Below, in pieces: positions 1 through 5,559 of a DNA stretch of 8,620 bases. The notes beneath the pieces are model-generated. The model was not told the origin of the DNA. It searched no databases and was given only the letters and a program-made list of their open reading frames with translations. Position 1 is the first letter of the stretch; each line of letters begins with the position of its first letter. Origin of the DNA: an uncultured Oscillospiraceae bacterium (lineage in GTDB: Bacteria > Bacillota > Clostridia > Oscillospirales > Oscillospiraceae); the NCBI GenBank assembly GCA_937915075.1, contig CALDMA010000337.1, positions 1 through 8,620 on the forward strand, given 5' to 3'. Position numbers and translations under genes: made by a program.

Positions 1-1
1 G

Positions 2-1537
2 CGCCGCGTACTCCCCCGCCGCGCGGAGGACCGTCATCATCGGCACGCCCTGCTCGGCGGCCAGTGCCTGCACGCGCTCGACGCTTGCGCTGCCGATGCC
101 GCGGGCGGGCGTATTGATGATGCGCCGCAGCCGCAGATCGTCCGCGGGATTGTTGATGAGCGCGAGGTAGGCCAGCATATCCTTGACCTCGGCACGGTCG
201 AAGAATTTCATGCCGCCGACGACCTGATACGGGATGCCGTTGCGCTTGAGCGCGTATTCCAGCGCGTTCGACTGCGCGTTCATGCGGTAGAGCACCGCGT
301 TGTCGCGCCAGTTCTTGCCGCGGTTGAAGTCTGTCATCATGCCGGAGACGACAAAGTTCGCCTCGTCCTGCTCGTTGAACACGGTCTTGATGGTCACCTT
401 TTCGCCGCTGCCCGCGTCGGTCCAGAGCGTCTTGCCCTTGCGCCCGACGTTGTTCTTAATGACGGCGTTCGCCGCGTCGAGGATATTCTGCGTGGAGCGG
501 TAGTTCTGCTCGAGACGGATCGTACGCGTGCCCTTGTAGCGCTTATCAAATGTTAATATATTCTTTACTTCCGCACCGCGGAAGCGGTAGATGCTCTGGT
601 CGTCATCGCCGACCACGCAGATGTTTTTATTATCCCCTGCAATAAGTTTAATGAGTTCTTCCTGCGGATCATTGGTATCTTGATATTCGTCAACCAAGAT
701 ATACTTAAACTGTTTCTGATAGTGTTCCCTTACTTCTTCGTCATTTTGTAGCAGATGTACTGTATGAAGGATTATATCATCAAAGTCCATTGCATTTGCT
801 TGACAAAGAGCCGATTCGTATTTTTTATAAACCTTTGCAATTTGATTTCTTTTCCAGTCAAAATTATTTTCAGCATCTCTTTCGTATTCATCCGGAGATA
901 TCATTTTCTCTTTAGCTCTACTGATTGCAGACAAAGCATCTTTTGCTGGTAAATCTTTCTCTAAAATGTCCAAATCCTTATAGATATCTTTTATCACCCG
1001 TTTACTATCATCAGTATCATAAATAGTAAAGTCATTTGAAAAACTGATACGGTCGGCATATCGACGAAGAATTCTAATACAACAAGCATGAAATGTTGAT
1101 GCCCAAACTTCTTTTGTTTCCTTCTCCTCCAGATTATATGGTCGCTTATTCAGGCGTTCCCTCAGTTCTTTCGCCGCTTTATTTGTAAATGTAACAGCAA
1201 GTATTTGCCAAGGGTTGATCGGATCCAATTCACAGATTTTATCCGCTCTCTTCCAATTCTCATGTACAGAATCAGCTATAAAGCTCTCAAGATAGCGAAG
1301 ATCTTCTTCACCAATCCGGTCAGGCACTTCATTGCTTTCGTAAGCGCGTCCAAATAGAAGATGATTTGCGATTCGACTAATCATAACAGTCGTCTTGCCG
1401 CTGCCTGCACCTGCTAAAAGCAATACAGGTCCTTCGATCGCCATAACAGCTTCAAACTGCTTTTGATTCAACCGATCAAATCGTAACTCAATATATCTCT
1501 TTCTTGCTGCTAAAAAACGAGCTTTAAAATCACTCAT
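2..1537 (-). CDS. pcrA: UvrD/PcrA superfamily 1A DNA helicase, N-terminal 512 residues (C-terminus beyond the window)
   Basis: ATP-driven 3'-5' DNA helicase for repair and clearing of stalled replication. The minus frame is open without a stop from 1537 to the window edge. Motifs in order: Walker A GAGSGKTT (residues 43-50), motif Ia TFTNKAA (116-122), STFHA, motif II VDEYQD, motif III GDDDQSIYRFRGA, motif IV LEQNYRS, then VVGGMKFFDRAEVKD and the NNPADDLRLRRIINTPARGIG region of domain 2. An insert of about 45 residues (65-109) lies between motifs I and Ia; I associate it with Oscillospiraceae homologues. Start: ATG at 1537 has AGGTGG five bases upstream. An in-frame TTG at 1558 has its own SD (1563-1568), but the predicted transcription start near 1563 would cut that SD. 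Codons for roughly the first 300 residues are AT-rich and the rest GC-rich. PcrA versus a UvrD paralogue cannot be settled without the C-terminus. Confidence 0.95.
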   Translation of the reverse strand, partial: MSDFKARFLAARKRYIELRFDRLNQKQFEAVMAIEGPVLLLAGAGSGKTTVMISRIANHLLFGRAYESNEVPDRIGEEDLRYLESFIADSVHENWKRADKICELDPINPWQILAVTFTNKAAKELRERLNKRPYNLEEKETKEVWASTFHACCIRILRRYADRISFSNDFTIYDTDDSKRVIKDIYKDLDILEKDLPAKDALSAISRAKEKMISPDEYERDAENNFDWKRNQIAKVYKKYESALCQANAMDFDDIILHTVHLLQNDEEVREHYQKQFKYILVDEYQDTNDPQEELIKLIAGDNKNICVVGDDDQSIYRFRGAEVKNILTFDKRYKGTRTIRLEQNYRSTQNILDAANAVIKNNVGRKGKTLWTDAGSGEKVTIKTVFNEQDEANFVVSGMMTDFNRGKNWRDNAVLYRMNAQSNALEYALKRNGIPYQVVGGMKFFDRAEVKDMLAYLALINNPADDLRLRRIINTPARGIGSASVERVQALAAEQGVPMMTVLRAAGEYAA

Positions 1538-1569
1538 GCGTTCCACCTGTTTTCTCAAAATTCTCCTTG

Positions 1570-1598
1570 ATTCTACCGCATCTCCCCTTCCCGGTCAA
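1570..1598 (-). promoter_or_regulatory. Predicted sigma-A promoter for the helicase gene
   Basis: On the minus strand TTGACC (1598-1593) is followed after exactly 17 bases by TAGAAT (1575-1570), each one mismatch from consensus. Transcription should begin near 1563, giving a leader of about 25 bases with the AGGTGG ribosome site (1543-1548) ahead of the ATG at 1537. Confidence 0.7.
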
Positions 1599-1648
1599 CC
1601 TATTTCCCCGATTTTTGCAAAGAAATAAAAATTTTGTTCTATTTTCTA

Positions 1649-1677
1649 TTGACAAGCACGTTTGTTCGATTTATAAT
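1649..1677 (+). promoter_or_regulatory. Perfect-consensus sigma-A promoter for the small peptide/radical SAM/DUF4130 operon
   Basis: TTGACA at 1649-1654 and TATAAT at 1672-1677 are separated by exactly 17 bases, the ideal housekeeping promoter. Transcription should start near 1683-1685, leaving a leader of about 36 bases before the ATG at 1721. A promoter this strong on a repair operon suggests it is normally held off by a repressor, which fits the SOS-box-like sequences overlapping it. Confidence 0.85.
1655..1668 (-). promoter_or_regulatory. Candidate LexA (SOS) box 1, inside the promoter spacer
   Basis: Read on the minus strand this is CGAACAAACGTGCT. Against the Bacillus-type SOS consensus CGAACRNRYGTTYC it has 12 of 14 acceptable positions, and the core is GAAC-N4-GTGC. 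It fills the gap between the -35 and -10 elements of the plus-strand promoter, a classic repressor position. LexA binding is inference. Confidence 0.45.
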
Positions 1678-1683
1678 GCGATT

Positions 1684-1697
1684 AGAACAAGAGTTTC
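1684..1697 (+). promoter_or_regulatory. Candidate LexA (SOS) box 2, at the transcription start
   Basis: AGAACAAGAGTTTC matches 12 of 14 positions of CGAACRNRYGTTYC, with an intact GAAC-N4-GTTY core. It covers the predicted start point of the plus-strand operon and is centred 29 bases from box 1. Together with upstream half-sites it also forms a TTGTTC-N17-GAACAA dyad (1662-1690) around the -10 element, so one operator for a different repressor is an alternative reading. Confidence 0.45.
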
Positions 1698-1720
1698 AGA
1701 GCAATCAGGAGGGTATGAAC

Positions 1721-1846
1721 ATGGCTGCTTCCACAACGATCTTTGTGCTGCTCGGCATCACTGCCGTCACGGCGAATCTGATGAAGGTCATCACCTATCT
1801 TGACCAGCCGCGCCGCAAGACGCGCCGCGTCCGTGCACGCGGATAA
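1721..1846 (+). CDS. 41-residue single-span membrane peptide leading the repair operon
   Basis: I do not recognise a family. The ATG at 1721 is seven bases after a strong AGGAGGG (1707-1713); the ATG at 1715 in the same frame sits only one base from that SD and is unlikely. Residues 6-25 (TIFVLLGITAVTANLMKVIT) form a plausible membrane helix. They are followed by a very basic tail, QPRRKTRRVRARG, which would favour a cytoplasmic C-terminus. The stop codon is four bases before the radical SAM ATG at 1851, so the two are probably translationally coupled, and the peptide has the much better ribosome site. It sits directly behind a strong promoter with SOS-like boxes. Small SOS-induced membrane peptides that inhibit division (SidA in Caulobacter) are known, so such a role is possible. 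A leader peptide that only drives translation of the next gene is also possible. Confidence 0.65.
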   Translation: MAASTTIFVLLGITAVTANLMKVITYLDQPRRKTRRVRARG

Positions 1847-1850
1847 CGGC

Positions 1851-3116
1851 ATGGAGCTTCTGGATAAGCTCTCCATTTTAGCGGACGCCGCGAAGTACGA
1901 CGCGGCCTGCACCTCCTCGGGGGCCAGGCGCGGCTTTGAACGCGGCAAGATCGGATGCACCTCGTCCGGCGTCATGGGCTGCTGTCACAGTTTTTCCGCG
2001 GACGGACGGTGCATCACGCTTCTCAAGGTGCTGCTCTCGAACGACTGTATGTACGACTGCAAATACTGCGTCAACCGACGCACGAACGAAACGCGCCGCG
2101 CGACCTTCACGCCCGAGGAGCTTGCCGACCTGACCATTCAGTTCTACCGACGCAACTATATTGAAGGGCTCTTTCTCTCCTCCGGTGTGCTGCGCTCGCC
2201 GGATTACACGACGGAGCTGATGATCCGCGCGCTGTCCATCCTGCGCCGTGAATACCGTTTTAACGGCTACATCCACGCCAAGGCCATCCCCGGCGCCTCG
2301 CCGGAGCTGGTCGAGCAGCTCGGGATGCTCGCCGATCGTCTGAGCGTCAACATCGAGCTGCCGAGTGAAGCGTCGCTGCGCGCCCTCGCGCCGAACAAGA
2401 CAAAAGCCGCCGTGCTGCGGCCCATGCGCTTCATCGCGGACCGCGGACAGGAAAACCGGCGCGAGCTGGTCAAATACCGTCACGCGCCGCGCTTTGCCCC
2501 CGCGGGGCAGGCCACGCAGATGATCGTCGGTGCGACCGGGGAGAGCGACCGCCACATCCTGACGCTGACGCAATCGCTCTACGATACCTATCGCCTCAAG
2601 CGTGTTTTCTACTCGGCCTATGTGCCGGTGGTGGAAAATACGCTCTTACCGTCTCTGGATACCAAGCCGCCTCTTCTGCGCGAGCACCGACTCTATCAGG
2701 CGGACTGGCTGTTGCGGTTCTACGGCTTCCGCGCCGGCGAGCTGCTCGATGAAAGTCAGCCGGACTTTGATCCGCTGCTTGATCCCAAATGCTGCTGGGC
2801 GCTGCGGCACCCCGACTTCTTTCCGGTCGAGGTCAACCGCGCGGATTATGAAGCGCTGCTGCGCGTTCCCGGCATCGGCGTGGTCAGCGCGAAGCGCATC
2901 CTTGTCGCGCGCCGCGGCGGAGCGCTGCGCGCAGAGGACCTCAAAAAACTCGGCGTCGTGCTCAAACGGGCGCAGTATTTTCTTACCTGCTCCGGCCGAA
3001 GCACCGCACCGCTGCGGCTCTCGCTCGAGGGAGTCCGGCGTAATCTGACCGCCACGGAGCGAACCTCGCTCCCGGCAGGACCGCTCGACCAGCTCTCACT
3101 CTTCGAGCCGGCATAA
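1851..3116 (+). CDS. Putative DNA modification/repair radical SAM protein (rSAM linked to UDG-like proteins, TIGR03916-type)
   Basis: A 421-residue radical SAM protein expected to bind a [4Fe-4S] cluster and cleave S-adenosylmethionine. The motif CMYDCKYC gives C66, C70 and C73. Family signatures are clear: LDKLSILADAAKYDAAC at the N-terminus, CHSFSADGRC (45-54), FYRRNYIEGLFLSSG, RFNGYIHAKAIPGASPEL and RLSVNIELPSE. A helix-hairpin-helix with VPGIG at 339-343 near the C-terminus implies nonspecific DNA binding. Cysteines C20, C36, C44, C45 and C54 before the SAM motif, plus C314, C315 and C380, could ligate further metal. Start: ATG 1851 matches the family N-terminus. A TTG at 1800 in frame would add 17 residues overlapping the upstream peptide and lacks an SD. 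The SD before 1851 is poor, so coupling to the upstream stop (1844-1846) is likely. The DUF4130 gene follows after 14 bases. Repair of damaged bases is inferred from family context; the reaction is not known to me. Confidence 0.92.
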   Translation: MELLDKLSILADAAKYDAACTSSGARRGFERGKIGCTSSGVMGCCHSFSADGRCITLLKVLLSNDCMYDCKYCVNRRTNETRRATFTPEELADLTIQFYRRNYIEGLFLSSGVLRSPDYTTELMIRALSILRREYRFNGYIHAKAIPGASPELVEQLGMLADRLSVNIELPSEASLRALAPNKTKAAVLRPMRFIADRGQENRRELVKYRHAPRFAPAGQATQMIVGATGESDRHILTLTQSLYDTYRLKRVFYSAYVPVVENTLLPSLDTKPPLLREHRLYQADWLLRFYGFRAGELLDESQPDFDPLLDPKCCWALRHPDFFPVEVNRADYEALLRVPGIGVVSAKRILVARRGGALRAEDLKKLGVVLKRAQYFLTCSGRSTAPLRLSLEGVRRNLTATERTSLPAGPLDQLSLFEPA

Positions 3117-3130
3117 AAAGGAGATTTTCT

Positions 3131-4000
3131 ATGACATGGCGCGAGGTCGTTTATGAATACGACGGCAGCTTTGATGGACTTCTGTGCTGCATCTATGAAA
3201 GCTACACGCAAAAGGAGCTCCCCGCCGCGTTTTTCCGCCCCGGAGAGCTTGAGCCATGCTTGTATGAGGTCCGTGCCGTCACGACGGACGCGGCGCACGC
3301 GCGCCGCGTATATGAGGGCTTCCGGCGCTTTTCGCCGGAGGTCGGACCATTTTTGCGCCGCGCGTACTGGACGTGCCTACCGGAAAAAGAGCTTGCCATC
3401 TATCGCTTTGCCGCCAGGCTCTACCGTGAAGGAAAGCCGCTGCTGCAGCGGCTTTCCGATGAAACGTATCATCCCCTGCTGCGTGCCGTGCGGCAGCTGA
3501 ACGGCGAGCTGGAGCAGTATCGCGGCTTTGTACGTTTTTCCGACATCGGCGGCGTGCTCGCCGCGGAGATCGAACCAAAAAACCGCGTTCTGCCGCTTCT
3601 GCGCGGTCACTTCTGCCAGCGCTGCCACGACGAGACCTTTTTCCTCTATGACCGCACACACCGTGAGGCGCTCTTTTATGCCGACGGTCATTCCGCCATC
3701 GTACCGCTGGAGGAATTCGTCATGGCTCCGCCCGACGAGGCAGAGAAACGCTATCGACGGCTCTGGCGCTGCTTTTATGACACCATCGCCATTCGTGAGC
3801 GAGAAAACCCGAAGCTCCGCATGTCGCACATGCCGAAGCGCTTCTGGCCTCTGCTGACGGAGCTTCAGTCCGATCCGGACGCTATCCCTCCGTCTCCATC
3901 GCCGTGCGTAGCCTTTGCAGCGCACGGCGCTCCAGCCGCGATACCTGCACCTGCGACACGCCAAGCACCCGCGCCGTCTGCTCCTGCGTCAGCGCCTTGA
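3131..4000 (+). CDS. DUF4130 protein, partner of the radical SAM repair protein (TIGR03915-type)
   Basis: The conserved domain fills residues 1-245: YDGSFDGLLCCIYESY (10-25), RGFVRFSDIGG (131-141), GHFCQRCHDETFFLYD (159-174) and the terminal MSHMPKRFWPLL (231-242). AAAAGGAG lies just upstream of the ATG. In other bacteria this domain is found next to the same radical SAM family, or fused to a uracil-DNA glycosylase-like domain, which is the basis for the label 'probable DNA metabolism protein'. No glycosylase domain is present here. HFCQRCHD may hold a metal, but this is a guess. After residue 245 the frame continues for 44 more residues, rich in Ala and Pro, that are antisense to the end of sigF. 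This tail is not part of the family domain and probably arose by loss of the original stop. No terminator separates the gene from sigF. Confidence 0.9.
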   Translation: MTWREVVYEYDGSFDGLLCCIYESYTQKELPAAFFRPGELEPCLYEVRAVTTDAAHARRVYEGFRRFSPEVGPFLRRAYWTCLPEKELAIYRFAARLYREGKPLLQRLSDETYHPLLRAVRQLNGELEQYRGFVRFSDIGGVLAAEIEPKNRVLPLLRGHFCQRCHDETFFLYDRTHREALFYADGHSAIVPLEEFVMAPPDEAEKRYRRLWRCFYDTIAIRERENPKLRMSHMPKRFWPLLTELQSDPDAIPPSPSPCVAFAAHGAPAAIPAPATRQAPAPSAPASAP

Positions 4001-4598
4001 AAAAGCGCAGCAGGATCGTCATGCGCTCCCGCTCCGGCAGCAGGTCGATCGCCGCGCGCAGGGAAAGCTGCTCGATCAGCCCCTCCTCCGGACTTTCCGT
4101 GCCGAGAAGCGTTTCCAGCGTCAGTCCGTCGCCCCTCTCCTGCTGAAAGGACTCCGGCGCGGCGGAGGCAAGGTCGGCATCCGCGATCTCCTCGACGCTC
4201 AAGCCGGTCTCCTCCGCAAGCTCCGAGAGGACAGGCTCGCGTCCGAGCTGCACCCGCAGCTTCTCCCGCGCACTGTAGATGCTCTGCGACCGCTCACGCA
4301 GGGCCCGGCCCACCTTTATCGCGCCGTCGTCGCGGAGGAATCGCCGTATCTCACCCGCGATCTTCGGTACGGCGTAGGTGGAAAACTGCGTTCCGTATGT
4401 AAGGTCAAATCCCTTAACAGCCTTTAGAAATCCAATGCAGCCAAGCTGGTAGAGGTCCTCCGTCTCCACGCCGCGGCCATTGTAGCGGCGCACGACGCTC
4501 CAGATCAGGCCGGTATTCTCCCGCAGCACACGCTCGCCGGCTTCCTCGTCGCCGCTCTGCGCCGCCTCAAGCAGGGCAAAGGTCTCGGCTGTGCTCAT
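3882..4598 (-). CDS. sigF: RNA polymerase sigma-F factor, forespore-specific (SpoIIAC)
   Basis: The first compartment-specific sporulation sigma factor, active in the forespore once released from SpoIIAB. It has 238 residues, slightly shorter than the ~255 of Bacillus. Region 2 is clear: LIWSVVRRYNGRGVETEDL (31-49), YQLGCIGFLKAVKGFD (50-65), and FSTYAVPKIAGEIRRFLRDDG (72-92) for -10 recognition and melting. A sigma-3 domain follows (about 95-140, including LSELAEETGLSVEEI). Region 4.2 is the helix-turn-helix LTQEQTARVLGVSQVQVSRL (203-222) and beyond. Its ATG overlaps the TGA of spoIIAB in an ATGA junction, so the two are translationally coupled. The last ~39 codons, all of region 4.2, are antisense to the tail of the convergent DUF4130 gene. 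No terminator hairpin was seen after the stop. Identification rests on both sequence and operon order. Confidence 0.97.
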   Translation of the reverse strand: MSTAETFALLEAAQSGDEEAGERVLRENTGLIWSVVRRYNGRGVETEDLYQLGCIGFLKAVKGFDLTYGTQFSTYAVPKIAGEIRRFLRDDGAIKVGRALRERSQSIYSAREKLRVQLGREPVLSELAEETGLSVEEIADADLASAAPESFQQERGDGLTLETLLGTESPEEGLIEQLSLRAAIDLLPERERMTILLRFFKALTQEQTARVLGVSQVQVSRLERRALQRLRTAMETEG

Positions 4599-5038
4599 GC
4601 GCGGCCCGTGCGCTGCGCGATCCTTTTGCGCATGGTCACGACGGTCCCCTTACCCGGGCGGGAGCGGACCTTGAGCGTATCCATGAAGCTCTCCATGATG
4701 GTGAAGCCCATGCCGCTGCGCTCCTCGCCTCCGGTCGTAAAGAGCGGCTCGCGCGCCTTCTCCACGTCCGCAATGCCACGTCCCCAGTCGTATACCGCGA
4801 TCTCCAGCACACCGCCGTCCAGCAGGCGCACGCGGACCACGATCTTTCCAAGCGTATCGGGATAGGCGTGGACGATGGCATTCGTCACCGCCTCGCTCAC
4901 CGCCGTCTTGATATCGCCGAGCTCGTCGAGCGTCGGGTCGAGCTGGGACGCGAAGGCCGCGACCGCGCTGCGGGCAAAGCCCTCGTTCGTGCTGCGGCTG
5001 AGAAACTCCAGTTTTATGTAGTTGCTGCTCTTTTTCAT
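4595..5038 (-). CDS. spoIIAB: Anti-sigma-F factor and serine kinase SpoIIAB
   Basis: A GHKL-fold ATP-binding protein that holds sigma-F inactive and phosphorylates SpoIIAA. With the start at 5038 it has 147 residues, close to the 146 of Bacillus. Visible parts: R23 in NEGFARSAVAAF, matching the sigma-F-contacting arginine of the Bacillus protein; QLDPTLDELGDIKTAVSEAV (32-51); the N-box with E49 and N53; the G1 box DWGRGI (84-89) with the nucleotide-binding aspartate D84; the lid LFTTGGEERSGMGFTIMESF (99-118); and the G-rich end SRPGKGTVV. Start choice: an ATG at 5044 is only one base from the AAGGAGG (5046-5052), whereas the ATG at 5038 has seven bases of spacing. That SD overlaps the spoIIAA stop codon. 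The downstream stop overlaps the sigF start (ATGA). Confidence 0.97.
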   Translation of the reverse strand: MKKSSNYIKLEFLSRSTNEGFARSAVAAFASQLDPTLDELGDIKTAVSEAVTNAIVHAYPDTLGKIVVRVRLLDGGVLEIAVYDWGRGIADVEKAREPLFTTGGEERSGMGFTIMESFMDTLKVRSRPGKGTVVTMRKRIAQRTGRA

Positions 5039-5050
5039 ATCCATTCCTCC

Positions 5051-5356
5051 TTACTGCATTGTGACCAGACGCGGCACACCCGCCGCATCGAAAACCTTTC
5101 GGGCCTGCGCCGGCACGCCGGTAATGAGCAGGCTGCCGCCGAGCGCCGCCATGCGGCGGTGTGCGCGCAGCACCACGGCGATCCCGGAGGAGTCCATGAA
5201 GGACACTCCCGAAAGGTCCATCGTCAGCGACAGCGGCAGCGCCGCGTCGAGCGCGTGGTCGATCTGCTGCATTGCGCCGTGCGCGCCGTGGTGATCCAAC
5301 TCCCCACTGATCGCAAGCGTCATCTCTCTTCCGTTTGTTCTTGTCAGAACCTCCAT
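5051..5356 (-). CDS. spoIIAA: Anti-sigma-F factor antagonist SpoIIAA (STAS domain)
   Basis: Unphosphorylated SpoIIAA strips SpoIIAB from sigma-F in the forespore. SpoIIAB phosphorylates it, and the SpoIIE phosphatase (not in this window) reactivates it. The 101-residue protein is one STAS domain: ISGELDHHGA (16-25), LTMDLSGVSFMDSSGIAVVL (44-63), and LLITGVPAQARKVFDAAGV near the end. The phosphorylated serine corresponds to S57 in MDSSGI. The ATG at 5356 has AGGAGGT (5363-5369) six bases upstream. The frame remains open for a further ~165 bases upstream, but that stretch is leader and promoter, not protein. It is the first gene of the operon; spoIIAB begins 12 bases after its stop. Confidence 0.97.
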   Translation of the reverse strand: MEVLTRTNGREMTLAISGELDHHGAHGAMQQIDHALDAALPLSLTMDLSGVSFMDSSGIAVVLRAHRRMAALGGSLLITGVPAQARKVFDAAGVPRLVTMQ

Positions 5357-5399
5357 GTCCCGACCTCCTCTTGCTCGTTCTGCACCTCTGTGCGCTTTC

Positions 5400-5433
5400 A
5401 GTATAGCCTGTCCGCAGCCCTTTTTTTGTCGAA
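5400..5433 (-). promoter_or_regulatory. Spo0A box and candidate promoter of the spoIIA operon
   Basis: A perfect Spo0A box TGTCGAA lies at 5427-5433 (plus-strand reading), within the extended form TTTGTCGAA. On the minus strand it reads TTCGACA and overlaps a -35-like element; TATACT at 5405-5400 follows after 21 bases. This over-long spacing with the Spo0A box on the -35 resembles the Spo0A-activated sigma-A promoter of spoIIG in Bacillus. Transcription would start near 5393, about 37 bases before the spoIIAA ATG. I could not find a convincing sigma-H promoter, the usual driver of spoIIA in Bacillus. The Spo0A box is solid; the promoter assignment is tentative. Confidence 0.6.
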
Positions 5434-5504
5434 AGAATGTGTCATTCCGTTTCTTTTTGCCTGTTCTGTCTTTTTTTCGCTTGCTCTTTTCCCATCGGTC
5501 ATTG

Positions 5505-5540
5505 TAAAATGCTATTATCATTTCAAGGGCCGAACGGCCC
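5505..5540 (+). promoter_or_regulatory. Possible promoter -10 and palindrome upstream of the PPOX gene
   Basis: TAAAAT (5505-5510) and TATTAT (5513-5518) are possible -10 elements; the only -35 candidate, TTGCTC at 5481-5486, is weak. GGGCCG-AA-CGGCCC at 5527-5540 is a perfect inverted repeat just downstream, between the likely start of transcription and the ribosome site. It could be an operator or a short leader hairpin. The remainder of the ~200-base gap to spoIIAA shows nothing else beyond the Spo0A region. Confidence 0.35.
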
Positions 5541-5559
5541 GATATAAGGAGGCAGTGCC

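Noticed and set aside
1538..1558. In-frame TTG start at 1558 for the helicase, with an AAGGAG at 1563-1568
   Set aside because: The predicted promoter puts the transcript start at about 1563, within that ribosome site, so it would not be fully transcribed; the ATG at 1537 has its own AGGTGG.
1800..1850. TTG start for the radical SAM gene, 17 codons upstream of the ATG at 1851
   Set aside because: It overlaps the upstream peptide gene, has no ribosome site, and the added residues are not part of the family; the family N-terminus begins at the ATG.
1878..2573. Long minus-strand open frame opposite the radical SAM gene
   Set aside because: GC-rich antisense shadow with no domain, composition or ribosome-site support; the plus strand carries clear family motifs. 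The same applies to the other overlapping frames opposite or within the named genes.
5039..5044. ATG at 5044 as spoIIAB start
   Set aside because: Only one base separates it from the SD; the ATG at 5038 has normal spacing and gives a family-typical length.
5435..5470. Sigma-H promoter for spoIIA (AGGCAAAA with GGAAT)
   Set aside because: The elements are only about 15 bases apart, whereas sigma-H promoters need about 21-22 between AGG and GAAT; the spacing does not fit.
5481..5518. Convincing sigma-A promoter for the PPOX gene
   Set aside because: The -10 candidates are acceptable but no matching -35 stands at 16-18 bases; kept only as a low-confidence regulatory entry.
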